A stretch of 64,000 bases of DNA from Candidatus Poribacteria bacterium. GTDB taxonomy: Bacteria; Poribacteria; WGA-4E; WGA-3G. The notes below the pieces were generated by a model. It was not told where the DNA came from. It did no database searches and saw only the letters and a program-made list of their open reading frames with translations. Shown piece by piece: positions 25,232 through 35,815 of the stretch (positions are counted from its first letter, which is position 1; every line of letters begins with the position of its first letter). Where the stretch lies: positions 1,615,371 to 1,679,370 of the forward strand of contig OY282386.1 in the NCBI GenBank assembly GCA_958295945.1, given 5' to 3'. A program made the translations under genes and the position numbers.

Positions 25232-26236
25232 CTAAAACCTGACACGAAGAGAGAGACGGTTGTTGACACCTAAATCCGGCTGTCGTTGATAGGCGTAGTC
25301 TACATGGAATGCGGCACCGGTGACAAATCGGAGTTGGAGCCCTGCACCTGCGGTAAAATACATTGCCCGGGAAGTGCCGTTCCTACCATCAAACCCACAC
25401 CGTAGTGCTAACAGTTCAAACAGAACATATTCCACCCCTGTGTGAAATTCATAATCGTTTCGGGTATCTATATCCGCTGCTAAGGTGAGTTTACTATTGA
25501 AAATTGCGAGTTTCTGATGATAAGCCACACCTACTTTGAAACGTGGCAAAAGCGTCTCTGTATGCGGGGTGTCCCACTCGTTTTCTGGTGGTGTGTTCCA
25601 ATAGAGTTTGGTTGTGAAAAAATCACTCGCAACGATGCCGAAGGAAAAAGCAGTGGATTTTCTTTGGTTCGTTTTTGCGAGTATACCCAGATCACTGCCA
25701 ACACCGACTGCATTGGTGTTGAGATAAGAATCAATGTAGATTATTTTGAGATTGGCACCGAGATGGATGGTAATATCTCGCGGTAGAATGCCGAGATTTG
25801 TACCACCACTAAGTAATATAGCATTGCTTGTATTGTTAAAGGTGTTAACGACATACGGTCGGTTGTTTGGACCGATTGATTTACTAGTAACAGGAATCCC
25901 AGTAACCGGAATATCGTCAACACCGACGCGAAGCCAACTGATGCCGAAGGACATTTTACGTGAAAACGGATAGATATAACTTGCGACATCATAGGCGGCG
26001 AGGTCTGCAAGCGTGGAATGCATGAAGTTAAATTCGTGGTGTGTCAGTTGTGCGATGCCAGCAGGATTATAGTAAGCGGTGCTCGCTTCATCGGCAATTG
26101 CGGTGAATGCATTCCCCATACCTAACGGACGCGCCCCTGTTCCTAATGTGAGAAAGTCGGCAGTATAAGTCTGTCCAAAAGCGATCGGCAGCATAATGAA
26201 TAAAAAAAGGATAGATATTAGAATATATTTTTTCAT
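25232..26236 (-). CDS. PorV-like outer-membrane beta-barrel protein
   Basis: Predicted 334-residue outer-membrane protein of the PorV/PorQ (UPF0164) family. A signal peptide (residues 1-21, cleaved before QTYTADFL) is followed by the family N-terminal block FLTLGTGARPLGMGNAFTA and ADEASTAYYNPAGIAQL, then alternating beta-strands ending in LRVRF, with a C-terminal aromatic residue as usual for barrels. In type IX secretion PorV shuttles cargo to the sortase PorU. It lies 100 bp downstream of a C25 peptidase of PorU type, on the same strand. Whether a full type IX system exists cannot be told; other members of UPF0164 work elsewhere. Confidence 0.85.
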   Translation of the reverse strand: MKKYILISILFLFIMLPIAFGQTYTADFLTLGTGARPLGMGNAFTAIADEASTAYYNPAGIAQLTHHEFNFMHSTLADLAAYDVASYIYPFSRKMSFGISWLRVGVDDIPVTGIPVTSKSIGPNNRPYVVNTFNNTSNAILLSGGTNLGILPRDITIHLGANLKIIYIDSYLNTNAVGVGSDLGILAKTNQRKSTAFSFGIVASDFFTTKLYWNTPPENEWDTPHTETLLPRFKVGVAYHQKLAIFNSKLTLAADIDTRNDYEFHTGVEYVLFELLALRCGFDGRNGTSRAMYFTAGAGLQLRFVTGAAFHVDYAYQRQPDLGVNNRLSLRVRF

Positions 26237-26336
26237 AATTTTCAGTTATCAGTGGTCAGTTTAATGTAGGAGGCGCAATAAATTGCACAAGGACAAACAG
26301 TTATTCTTATAGCACAGTTTTTGATAGATGGCAGCA

Positions 26337-29300
26337 CTATTTCAATTTCATCATTTTTAGGATGTGTGTCTGGTCATCCTCATCATCGTCAAGGCTTTTT
26401 ACGATAAACTTGCCGAAATACACGCCATTTGCTACATCGTTACCATCGTCATCTTTACCATCCCACTTCATTTGAATAAATCCAGCGGTTGCTTCCGTTT
26501 CCAGTTTTCTGATAAGTCTTCCTGTGATTGTATAGATTTTGACAGTGAGGGACTCCCCTGGACGCGTCAATTCACAGGTCAATGTTGTGTCCTTTGAGAA
26601 AGGATTAGGATAATTCAAGGGTTCAACCAATTGGAGTTGACCATGCACCTGAAAGTCAATTTCACTCTCACCTGTATTTCCGTCGAGGTCGCTTGCGGAG
26701 AGACGGAGTTGATATTCTCTGGGTTCCAGTTCGGGTGAATTATATGTCAATATAAGCTGCGACGACGCAGGATGGTGTGTGAGTTTGTATTCTGTTTCAG
26801 CGATGGTCTCATACTCACCGAACCGTCCCAATTCAAGTTTCACCGGACGCGTGATGTAGTCAATACCGCGTGCATCCGTGAGTGTGGCTTGGATAAGCGG
26901 AGCAGCGTCAATTGGTGCCCCATCAATAAAATGCTTCTGGTTGCCAACGGTTAATTGAATGTCAGGAGGCAAGGTATCTTCACTCCGCAAACATGTCATA
27001 GTTCCGAGATACGAAGTTTCGGCTTGAATCGTTCCGACCATGCTTGTAGTAAATATGAAGCGATCACCGACTTCAAAAGGTGCAGGACCTTGTGTTATTA
27101 GCAATTGCAACCCATATTCACTGTGCTCAAAAGGTTTACCGACTGTCCCATATATAGGCACACCATTTTCCACCAAAACCCCGTTGTTTTTGCCTTCAAT
27201 CTGAAACTGCGTTGGAGAGATAAACAGGATTAGCCATGTGTCTTGTGGCATTGTCGTTTCTGGGGCCAATTCAAGATATTGAACTGTGCCATCCCCATTA
27301 TTTCTGTTGAGAAAAGATGCCCCATAAAACTGATCAGTATCTTCACCCGGTACTTCAATTTGCGATATATTAAAGCGTAAAATATCACCATATTGGAAAG
27401 GTGTTTCCCCGATTTCAATGTCAAGTGTAAACCCGGTATTTGTGTTAGACGAGTTTGTTCCGAGATGACTAAAAGGTAAAATTGAGATATTACTTTCAAT
27501 TACTTCTAATTGTGGTTGCGTAGTGTCTGTATCTAATCCTGTTGTAACAGGGATATAGAGGAGTCGGTAGGTTCGCTCACTTTCAAAAAGTACTATCCAA
27601 GTTCCCACGTCCGCGCCCTCTGGGACAATCTCAACCTCCGCCAGTGTTCCATCACCGATGTTTTTCGCGCGGAGATGTGTGGGACGTGTAGTTGTATATA
27701 TATTACCGTTCGTGTGTTTTTTTACTTTAGAGTCATCAAGTCGCACCCAGTTGGCAATCTGATCAATCCAGAGATACGCACCAATGGTCTGTGCTCTTGT
27801 TTCTACCGCCATCTTGACCCTTTCCTCAATTGATGGTTCTTCAATCAACACATCCGTATCACTACCATAAAGCTCATGCATGATTTCCTGTTGGAGTGTC
27901 ATATAATCATAATCAAGTTCAACAGTAACCGGTGCTTGTATTTTAAATGTGCTCCATTGTTCAGCGGAAGAATCGTTTAACTGCAGTGTGTAACCTTGCA
28001 TAGATAGGTGTGAAGGTAGTGCAACCGGGAATAGCATCGCAGTTGCGGAGTTCTCATTGTAATCACTTCTGACAATAGGGAAAGGAAAGTTTTGTTTCGA
28101 ATTTCGGACCTCTCCAGTTCCACCGATATAATAAACATAATTCGTATCGGGTGTGTCTGGAACAATCGGCGTGATGGACATTACTGTAGACTTATTTTGA
28201 ATAGCACCTGCGGGAGCAATTAGTCGCAAGCCTCCATCAATACTGGTTACGCGTGTGGGTGCTGCACCGACGATGGTTTCGGAAACAACAATCTGCCTAT
28301 ATCCAATATTATCTTTTTCATTGTTTTCACGCACTTTCCCGGTTTCATCACCGTCGTTAGAAATCGGATCGACATAAACGAACACATCGTGTACTCCATT
28401 GCGTAGGGATGCGGGTATAGAAACAGTGGCAATTGGATTGATATTGAGCGGGTCGGTGTTGTAGGCATTAGAACGTTGGAGCAGGGGATTCCGTACTACC
28501 CAGTCATCAGGATTAATCTCCGTGCGTCCAAGTATATTTGCGTCAGCGTCAATGATACCGTTATCATCTATATCTGGATTCCCGCTAAAAAACACTACCT
28601 CAATATCAATATCTGACAGTCCTAATTCCGCAATCAGATCTCGTTCAGAAGCAACCGAATCATCAGAAGAATTCAGATTGCCTGCGACTTCAACATCAGC
28701 AGATAAGACGCGTTCCTTCACCCCATCTTTCTGCCCAACAGAAATATAACTGATCTGTTCAACGCTAGAATATCTCTTTGAAACTACAGAAAGATTAGGA
28801 TATTTATATGGATAGTATCTGAAATAGTCAGAGATAACAACAAATCCATCGGCATCCGTAACCTGAATATCATAACGAAACGCGTTGCCGTCTGTTGGGG
28901 CGGGTAAAGGTTCAGGTATTTTCCACCATCTTGCCGTGGGAACTGATGGATATGTTGCTTCTGAACTCCGATCAACCACCCCCATCTGAACCAATTCCCT
29001 TCTTGCGGTAAGAGGATTCCGCCATTCCAATACGACAGACACAGTTGCTTTATCATCATCAGAGATGTGTGCGGAAATATCAATTTTGTCTTCACCGGAT
29101 TCTGTGGTAATCAATTTCGTTTCTATATCAAGTATTTTCGGGATGTCAACTGTAAATCCATCACCCCCGACAGCGATTTCGGTATCGTTTTCAGCGTAAT
29201 ACTCCACATGTGCATCACCAGGTGCAATGTTTCGTGGCACGTTTATTTCAATAGCTGGAAACTTTCCGTTCTGGACTTGTAAGGTCTCTGTTACAATCTC

Positions 29301-32300
29301 ATCCCCAACATAGAATTCCTTCGGTGCTCCTGTTTTATCTACACCGACTGCCTGTTGCCCAGGAAAAATTGCTGTTACTGTGAGTTCGCCATTAAAACTA
29401 GTATTCCGTGTAAAAACCTTCTTCTTTACCCTGGGATCATATTGAGCTATCTGAATATATCCGGGGGCAATCTTGAGAATGTCGCCTGTCTTGACCGTTT
29501 TGGTTTCAATTTTGGGAAGAATTTCATAATCTGCCATAGCAATACGTAATGCGGGATCACCAAAAAGCGTATATTCTAACATTATATCTAACTGCGATGT
29601 CCCTTCTGTTAGAAGATATTCAAGTTTAGAATCAAAACTAAGAGGACCGAGTTGTCGGATATTCCGTTGGAAAAGCAAATCAAAAATAATTCTGTTGAGC
29701 GCATCGTTCCCTGTACCGTAAGTAAGTCTTGATGCACTAAGCATCCCGATGATCCCCCCATTTTCTTTACGGAGCAGTTTTTCCGCCATACTCGGTTCTC
29801 CGGGTTTGTCAAAATATCCATTATAGCAACTCAAAACGAGCATAAAGGGGAGATGAGCAGTCTCTTTGACTTTATCAATAGAGGTATTATCAAAAATAAT
29901 TTCGTGTGCCCAGACGACGCGTCCACCGTGTCCAGCGTATTGCGCTACGACTCCTCCTTCTCCTAAAGCCTTAATAATTCTTTCTTTTGCAACATGCTGC
30001 GGAAAGGTTTTAGGGTACTTATCTGGATTCGCTTCCACTTCATCTATCACATCCTCAAGATATATCTCAACAGTTTCATATCCAAGCCGCGTATGGTCTT
30101 TCGCTATTTCGTTAAGGCTTCTTTTGAATATATCATCTCCCGAATTGCTAACTTCATCATCTGCGACAGAAATAACCCTCCGTCTCCATGCGCCGTTGGG
30201 TCGTTTTGCCTCATAATTGATTATCTTATCAACAACAGCATCCGCTTCCGCTTCGGTTTCAACGCTCAATCTTCCCAGATAAAAATCTACAAATTCATCG
30301 TGTCCTGAGACCGTGCCGTACCAATGGTCAGCCGAAGTTCTACCGAAAGAATCGGTTGGAATATAGTGTGGCGGTATATAGCCTGTTAGTTCGGGTGGGT
30401 CAAGATGAATTTCTTTATCTACGCCTCTGAAATCGAAAGTGCCATCCCCTAAAATCACAAGATATGAGAGTGCTGGAGGTGCCCAATTCTGATAAGCATA
30501 AGTCAAAAAATCTTTTATCCAGATTGGATGTACTTTTCCATCCCCGAAAGTGTTGTATACATCCATGATGTCAACAACTTTGGTGCGATATCCTCCCCCT
30601 CTTGTCGTGGAACGCCACTCAGCTAATCTGTCAGCTGCCTCACGGAATCTGGCATGTGTCAACACGAGATAATCCACGCCGTTCAACGGATTTTGTAAAT
30701 CATTGGGTTGCACCGTTTCAATCTTAACCGGTTTCCGGAGTGCGGAAGCAGCAACTGCTATAAACTCAGTTGTTCGGGTATCTGGTATCTGGAAAGTTGC
30801 TGTATAGGTATGATTTGGTACACCTCTGAGGTCTCCTGCATTCAATGCTCTGAGCCGTGCACGCATCACATCATCTGTTGCATATTGGGTTACATTTACT
30901 CCTTGAAGTTTTGCTGTAAGTGTGTTCCCATCTGTCTCAAAAACAGACACGTTTGGATCGATGAATGCATCAATCCGAAATTGGTGTGTTACACCTTTCT
31001 TTTCACTCTCGTGTGAAGCCTTGATGGGTGTTCCGAAACGAAGTTCGTCATGGACGGCTAAAAAGAGGCGCGTATATTCCACCCAAAACCGATTAAGGTA
31101 GATATGATACGGATACCGTGTTGTATCTTCTTCCAAGTTGCTGTCAATACGCGTCAGGGAGAGAACATTCTTTTCTCCCTTTGTTGCATCTTTAAGGTTA
31201 TTCCAAACACGAAGATTTTGGGATAGGGTTATCTGTGCTTGACTGTCCCATTCAGCCAGATCATCAATCCGTACGCTATTTACGGCAGCCAAGATTTGGT
31301 GGTTCACAGGTGTTCCACCCTGCAAGACCAACTCTATTTTTGGTGGATCAAAACTCCTTGCCACATCATAGAGTGGAAATTCAAGCCTTAATTCTCCAAT
31401 ATCACTTGCATTTTTGATACCGTCCCAGAACCAAAAATCTAAAGCATCAAACCATTTGTGTTTATCACCCTCCGAAACGACCTCTGGATATACAAACTCA
31501 AGGTTGTTAGACAGGTGATCCTCCTCAAAAACAACACGGGATCTGAAAGTTGGCACCTGAATTGCTGTTGCATCACTTGGACTTGCTTCAATTTGCGGTA
31601 CCCGTGCGTGTTGTTGTCCATCTGTAGCAACACTTAGCCAATAAACATTCCACAATGTATAGGCATTTTTTGGAAAAGGACTTTCAGGATCGGTGGAACT
31701 GTGTGCCAAGAAGACAATTGCGTCTTCAGCATCAAACCTTCCATCTACTGCTCCACTTACATAGATAGGAATTTCCTTATCTGCGTGGGTAATGCGAAGT
31801 TTCCGCGGGGCGATACCTATAAGGTCAACACCCCAATCCTTACGAAGGGACGCTGCAGTTACTTGATAAACACCAGTATCATCAATATAGAGTTTGTAAC
31901 GTGTCTGTTGTGAATTTACGGTAGCAGGTGCAGCTGCGAGTCCACCTGCTCTATTGCGAAAAATCCCACCTGCATTCAAATCAGCGTTGAATGTCTTGAG
32001 ATAGTCTGCATAATTAAAAATATGTTGTCTATAGACTTGTTCATAAGGATCTTTTCGTGTAGGATTGAACGTTGGTCCCGACGCGCGAGGTTTTAATTGC
32101 GTTTTAATTGGGATAAAAACTGAAAGACTACTATATGAACGTAGTTGGCGTGTCGCTGTATTATACTGCACCGGATACAGTGCCAAACTGATGACGCGAT
32201 GTGAACGGATAAAACCATCCATCTCAATCCGAGCAAGCACTTCTGGATATAGTTTTGGAATGGCATTAGGGTTGCCTGTTTTTATATTATGCCGATTACC

Positions 32301-32780
32301 CACACTACTACCGGATTGTAAAGGCCCCCTGTCAACAGAAACACGGTCTATACTCACCGGCATTTCAATTTGATATGGTAGAAACTTAACCACATTATGA
32401 GATCGTGCGGCACCAGCATTAACCGAAATATCTGCTTTGTTGAGTTGAGCATCTGCGGGAATAGCCAATAGAACGCGTGTGGCAGGTAACCGTGGAAGCC
32501 CAGGTTCGTGAGTCCAATCGCATTCGTCATAGTGCACTGTGTGATGAACACCAGTTACGCCTGTATTCTCAGATTGCGTATCTGTTGGAACTTCTTTAAT
32601 TTGGAGTTGTGGGAGTTTGAAATTGACTGTAATACCGTCTGTTGAGGTCACTTGGGTGATTTCTGCAACAGCAGCAAAACTAAAAACGAACAGAACCGAT
32701 ACGAATATAAAGCAAACAACACATATAAAACGTGCAGTGCCTGATTTACCTTTCCAATGTTCAATTGTGAGCATTATCAT
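26337..32780 (-). CDS. Giant C25 gingipain/PorU-like cell-surface peptidase
   Basis: A 2147-residue exported protein. Signal-type helix at about 20-39, a long N-terminal pro-region, then a caspase-like peptidase C25 core with H951 in AQYAGHGG and C985 in LVLSCYNGYF. The 34-residue H-C spacing is that of gingipains. Around 1230-1530 are beta-rich domains, including a CARDB-like FVYVDPISNDGDETGKVREN segment. The last 85 residues (YPNPFSKDTTLTCEL to the end) form a FlgD-Ig/type-IX sorting-like domain. PorU itself is near 1100 residues, so this protein is about twice as long. With the adjacent PorV-like gene it is either a sortase-like processing enzyme or a self-exported surface protease. Confidence 0.88.
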   Translation of the reverse strand: MIMLTIEHWKGKSGTARFICVVCFIFVSVLFVFSFAAVAEITQVTSTDGITVNFKLPQLQIKEVPTDTQSENTGVTGVHHTVHYDECDWTHEPGLPRLPATRVLLAIPADAQLNKADISVNAGAARSHNVVKFLPYQIEMPVSIDRVSVDRGPLQSGSSVGNRHNIKTGNPNAIPKLYPEVLARIEMDGFIRSHRVISLALYPVQYNTATRQLRSYSSLSVFIPIKTQLKPRASGPTFNPTRKDPYEQVYRQHIFNYADYLKTFNADLNAGGIFRNRAGGLAAAPATVNSQQTRYKLYIDDTGVYQVTAASLRKDWGVDLIGIAPRKLRITHADKEIPIYVSGAVDGRFDAEDAIVFLAHSSTDPESPFPKNAYTLWNVYWLSVATDGQQHARVPQIEASPSDATAIQVPTFRSRVVFEEDHLSNNLEFVYPEVVSEGDKHKWFDALDFWFWDGIKNASDIGELRLEFPLYDVARSFDPPKIELVLQGGTPVNHQILAAVNSVRIDDLAEWDSQAQITLSQNLRVWNNLKDATKGEKNVLSLTRIDSNLEEDTTRYPYHIYLNRFWVEYTRLFLAVHDELRFGTPIKASHESEKKGVTHQFRIDAFIDPNVSVFETDGNTLTAKLQGVNVTQYATDDVMRARLRALNAGDLRGVPNHTYTATFQIPDTRTTEFIAVAASALRKPVKIETVQPNDLQNPLNGVDYLVLTHARFREAADRLAEWRSTTRGGGYRTKVVDIMDVYNTFGDGKVHPIWIKDFLTYAYQNWAPPALSYLVILGDGTFDFRGVDKEIHLDPPELTGYIPPHYIPTDSFGRTSADHWYGTVSGHDEFVDFYLGRLSVETEAEADAVVDKIINYEAKRPNGAWRRRVISVADDEVSNSGDDIFKRSLNEIAKDHTRLGYETVEIYLEDVIDEVEANPDKYPKTFPQHVAKERIIKALGEGGVVAQYAGHGGRVVWAHEIIFDNTSIDKVKETAHLPFMLVLSCYNGYFDKPGEPSMAEKLLRKENGGIIGMLSASRLTYGTGNDALNRIIFDLLFQRNIRQLGPLSFDSKLEYLLTEGTSQLDIMLEYTLFGDPALRIAMADYEILPKIETKTVKTGDILKIAPGYIQIAQYDPRVKKKVFTRNTSFNGELTVTAIFPGQQAVGVDKTGAPKEFYVGDEIVTETLQVQNGKFPAIEINVPRNIAPGDAHVEYYAENDTEIAVGGDGFTVDIPKILDIETKLITTESGEDKIDISAHISDDDKATVSVVLEWRNPLTARRELVQMGVVDRSSEATYPSVPTARWWKIPEPLPAPTDGNAFRYDIQVTDADGFVVISDYFRYYPYKYPNLSVVSKRYSSVEQISYISVGQKDGVKERVLSADVEVAGNLNSSDDSVASERDLIAELGLSDIDIEVVFFSGNPDIDDNGIIDADANILGRTEINPDDWVVRNPLLQRSNAYNTDPLNINPIATVSIPASLRNGVHDVFVYVDPISNDGDETGKVRENNEKDNIGYRQIVVSETIVGAAPTRVTSIDGGLRLIAPAGAIQNKSTVMSITPIVPDTPDTNYVYYIGGTGEVRNSKQNFPFPIVRSDYNENSATAMLFPVALPSHLSMQGYTLQLNDSSAEQWSTFKIQAPVTVELDYDYMTLQQEIMHELYGSDTDVLIEEPSIEERVKMAVETRAQTIGAYLWIDQIANWVRLDDSKVKKHTNGNIYTTTRPTHLRAKNIGDGTLAEVEIVPEGADVGTWIVLFESERTYRLLYIPVTTGLDTDTTQPQLEVIESNISILPFSHLGTNSSNTNTGFTLDIEIGETPFQYGDILRFNISQIEVPGEDTDQFYGASFLNRNNGDGTVQYLELAPETTMPQDTWLILFISPTQFQIEGKNNGVLVENGVPIYGTVGKPFEHSEYGLQLLITQGPAPFEVGDRFIFTTSMVGTIQAETSYLGTMTCLRSEDTLPPDIQLTVGNQKHFIDGAPIDAAPLIQATLTDARGIDYITRPVKLELGRFGEYETIAETEYKLTHHPASSQLILTYNSPELEPREYQLRLSASDLDGNTGESEIDFQVHGQLQLVEPLNYPNPFSKDTTLTCELTRPGESLTVKIYTITGRLIRKLETEATAGFIQMKWDGKDDDGNDVANGVYFGKFIVKSLDDDEDDQTHILKMMKLK

Positions 32781-32909
32781 TAACCTAAAGAATTAGAACT
32801 AACCTATATTTAACGACGGAATAGTGAGCCGTGTTAAGTTTATTGTTTGTTGAAAACAAATTTGCTTTTCTTCAGAAAATGTGGGATTATCTAAAACCAC
32901 AACAAATTT

Positions 32910-33890
32910 CTACACCTTCAAGATAATTTTACCGGTATTTTGATTTGCTTCCATATACGCATGTGCTTCATGGACTTGCGATAAAGGGAAGACGGTATCA
33001 ATCACGGGTTGAAGATTTCCTGTCTTTAACTCTGGCAACCAACGTTCAACAAATCGATGTGTGATAGCAATTTTTTCCTCAAGCGATTGTGGACGCATGA
33101 CGGAACCGTTAATCTGCAGTCGTTTACGCATCACCATTCCTAAGTCTATTTCCGTAGACGAACCACCCATTAACCCGACCTGTGATAGCCGTCCTTTCGT
33201 CTTGAGTATTTGTAAGTTTCTCGCCAGATAGGGTGCCCCAATAAAGTCCAACACGACATCAACACCTTCTCCATCTGTCAATCTTTCAATTTCTGCGACA
33301 AAATCAGTTTGTTTATAATTTATACCAGCAATAGCCCCAAGTGCTACACATTTTTGAATTTTGTCTGATGATCCTGCGGTGACAAAAACATGTGCTCCTG
33401 CATGCTGTGCGATCTGTATTCCCGCGGTGCCAACACCACTGCCACCTGCGTGAATCAGAATCGTTTCACCAGCAGCCAACCTTCCCAATGTGAAGATGTT
33501 CTCATTTGCAGTGAAAAACACCTCTGGAACAGCGGCAGCTTGTTCAAAACTCCATTTGTCCGGTATTAACATCGCCATACGGTAATCAATAACAGCCTTT
33601 TCAGCATAAGCACCACCACCGACAAGTCCGAAGACACGATCCCCCTTCTTAAAACCGTTAACCTGTGTTCCCATTTCGGAAACTGTGCCAGCAATTTCCA
33701 AACCGAGTATCTCCGGCTCACCGGGAGGAGGCGGATATCCTCCTCGCCTTTGAATTAGGTCAGCTCGATTGAGTGCAGTTGCACAGACATTTACTAATAA
33801 GTGTGTTTCTTTCAGTTGTGGTGTTGGAACTTCACCTACTTGCAGAACTTCTGGACCGCCATCACCACTTCTCGTCACTGCTTTCATCAT
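32910..33890 (-). CDS. NAD(P)H quinone oxidoreductase, PIG3/Qor type
   Basis: Medium-chain dehydrogenase/reductase without catalytic zinc, 326 residues. The NADPH-binding motif is AGGSGVGTAGIQIAQ in the middle of the chain. N-terminal NRADLIQRRGGYPPPPG is diagnostic for the PIG3/TP53I3 quinone oxidoreductase group. It probably reduces quinones or small enones to protect against redox stress. AAGGAA lies 5-8 nt before two consecutive ATGs. It is divergent from the HepT-like gene. Confidence 0.93.
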   Translation of the reverse strand: MMKAVTRSGDGGPEVLQVGEVPTPQLKETHLLVNVCATALNRADLIQRRGGYPPPPGEPEILGLEIAGTVSEMGTQVNGFKKGDRVFGLVGGGAYAEKAVIDYRMAMLIPDKWSFEQAAAVPEVFFTANENIFTLGRLAAGETILIHAGGSGVGTAGIQIAQHAGAHVFVTAGSSDKIQKCVALGAIAGINYKQTDFVAEIERLTDGEGVDVVLDFIGAPYLARNLQILKTKGRLSQVGLMGGSSTEIDLGMVMRKRLQINGSVMRPQSLEEKIAITHRFVERWLPELKTGNLQPVIDTVFPLSQVHEAHAYMEANQNTGKIILKV

Positions 33891-34045
33891 TAATATTCCT
33901 TTGTCAACATCTCTTCAACATATCCGTTAAATTACTTCAGGTGATAGAGTGCTCCGATTACGAAATTGCTGGCTGTTACAACTTTTTGTGTTAAATCACG
34001 TCTTACTATTATAATTTGCAAAATAGAGAAGATTAGGAGTATAAA

Positions 34046-34522
34046 ATGTCAAAAACCACTCAAAAAACTTCATTACAACGTCAGTTCAATCCTGTTAAAT
34101 CGAAATTGGCGTATTTAGAAGAATGTTTTGGACAATTACAGAACGGTCTTCCGACAAACAAAAAAGAATATATTGTCGCTGATAGGTTAACACATTCTTA
34201 TATCAAGAGCTGCTTTTTGATGATTGTTCAGCGTGCAGTAGACATAAATAATGCCATAATAGAATTTAGTGGCAAGACTCCTCCATACCAGAAATTTCAA
34301 GGTTTCCGTGCAGTTCAAGAAAGCGGTGCGATTGATGAGGACACATTAAATTTCTTTGAACATGCTTTGAACTGTTACCAAAAAATAGCGAATCCTTACG
34401 AAGGTATTCCTCCCGCTGAACTTTATGATGTATCAACACTATTGCTGCAACATGGTAAAAACTACGCCCACCAGATAAAAAACTTTTTTCAAGATACCGT
34501 TTCAACGTTGCCCATTGAATAG
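34046..34522 (+). CDS. HepT-like (DUF86) helical protein, orphan
   Basis: 158-residue all-helical protein resembling the HepT/DUF86 family: a helix with ADRLTHSYIKSCFLMIVQRAVDINNAII, then the helix pair FRAVQESG and FFEHALNCYQKIANPYEGIPPAELY. In HepT toxins the last part carries an R-x4-6-H-x-Y RNase-like motif; here the arginine-histidine pair is replaced (HALNCYQKI), so the RNase site seems lost. The MNT nucleotidyltransferase antitoxin that normally pairs with HepT is absent. AGGAG precedes the ATG. It may be a relic or an adaptor. Confidence 0.6.
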   Translation: MSKTTQKTSLQRQFNPVKSKLAYLEECFGQLQNGLPTNKKEYIVADRLTHSYIKSCFLMIVQRAVDINNAIIEFSGKTPPYQKFQGFRAVQESGAIDEDTLNFFEHALNCYQKIANPYEGIPPAELYDVSTLLLQHGKNYAHQIKNFFQDTVSTLPIE

Positions 34523-34718
34523 TCAATTGTAGGTTTATACCGTTTTTCATTGAGTGGAGAGCAAGAGGCGCGTGAATTGCGCTTGGTGAATGTGCGTATG
34601 ACATTCACATTGAACTAGCTATTTCTTAATGGAAAGTTGTTTTCCTCTACAGTTGGTATTGCAAGACTCGGAGGCCTCGCGCTACAAATTGGATTATTTT
34701 GGTTTTCTACCATAAAAC

Positions 34719-34752
34719 AAGGTGGGCAGAAGAAAAAACTTCCACCCACCTT
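34719..34752 (-). terminator. Hairpin terminator of the lipoprotein gene
   Basis: AAGGTGGG / CCCACCTT arms at 34719-34726 and 34745-34752, about 30 bases beyond the stop of the minus-strand lipoprotein gene. The loop is long, and only a short T-rich tract follows in that direction. The remaining 34523-34780 sequence holds a GAGGCGCGTGAATTGCGC repeat fragment and no gene. Confidence 0.45.
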
Positions 34753-34780
34753 ATAACTTTGAATCGGCAGGAAAGTAATT

Positions 34781-35548
34781 TTAATCGTATTTGAATACTC
34801 CGCCAGTACCTTTTAGTACAATTTCAGGTGTCAGCAATATTTTTTCTTCAGGTTCCTGCTTGAGTCCAGTTGGGAAAAGTTTATAAGAAATGCGGAGTGG
34901 CAAATGCAAACCCAAATCTGCGAGCATATCCTTTTCTTCTTTGAAAATAACCTGATTGCTCGATTGCGTTTGATAAGCATACCAATATTTCAAATATGAT
35001 ACGATCTGATTGTTATAGAGCATTTCGCCTGTTGCGACATCAATTGCCTTGACGCGTACTTTGCCGCTTACAGACTGTCGCGTAGTGATGTAGGTAGATG
35101 TTCCGGAAATACCTGTTTGTCTTCCTTGCCGCATGTAATGTTCATTGTTATCTATGCGACGGATTTTAGGTTCCTCGACCATTCCAGTTATAATAATATC
35201 CGCCTCAAGAGCTTGTCCTACTTTAGCCGCCAATGCAGGATCCGCATAGACATCATTGAGTGTTAATCCTAATTCCGCAACTTTATCGGCTATTGGTTGT
35301 ACTTTTTCTGATACATCATAAACCCAATCGTTGTCTTTTAAGACAAGGTCTAAACGTTCTGCTAAATTCTTACTCACCCTTTTGCCAAGTTCCTGTGTTT
35401 CCATCCCTTCACCAATGAACTTGGTAACAACAATTCGTTTCGCTTTAACAAATGCAGGTGGTTTGTCAATTTTAATTTCACCGCTTCCAAAACATCCAAC
35501 GATTGAAATGAGTAGAATGGGTATTATTAGAAAACTAAAAAAACGCAT
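34781..35548 (-). CDS. CsgG/LpoB-like lipoprotein
   Basis: Predicted lipoprotein, 255 residues: signal with lipobox ISIVGC (C19), then an alpha/beta domain starting with KRIVVTKFIGEG, with the ADIIITGMVEEPKI strand typical of CsgG/LpoB/penicillin-binding-protein-activator folds. VSGKVRVKAIDVATGEMLYN matches the usual next strands. Such proteins sit at the inner face of the outer membrane, as secretion channel parts or activators of wall synthesis. No curli genes are nearby, so a secretion role is not supported. The exact function is unknown. Confidence 0.7.
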   Translation of the reverse strand: MRFFSFLIIPILLISIVGCFGSGEIKIDKPPAFVKAKRIVVTKFIGEGMETQELGKRVSKNLAERLDLVLKDNDWVYDVSEKVQPIADKVAELGLTLNDVYADPALAAKVGQALEADIIITGMVEEPKIRRIDNNEHYMRQGRQTGISGTSTYITTRQSVSGKVRVKAIDVATGEMLYNNQIVSYLKYWYAYQTQSSNQVIFKEEKDMLADLGLHLPLRISYKLFPTGLKQEPEEKILLTPEIVLKGTGGVFKYD

Positions 35549-35815
35549 AATAGAGATATGCCTCCTTGTTTAAACTTTAGTCGTAAGGCGTGCTGCGTAT
35601 TTTTAATGGAGGGCAAACCTCTTCTGTCTGCCAACAAAGCACAACGCGCCTATTTCAAAAGTGTAGCACAATTTGCAAAAAAAAGTCAAGTGGCAAATTT
35701 AAATGGGTGTGTAAAGTTTTTGTCCCATCATCTGATTTATCATTGTAGGTTGATTTTCTGTGCTCCGACATCTTTCTATGGATCAATGGGATACGGAGAT
35801 TCTTCACTATTCTGA

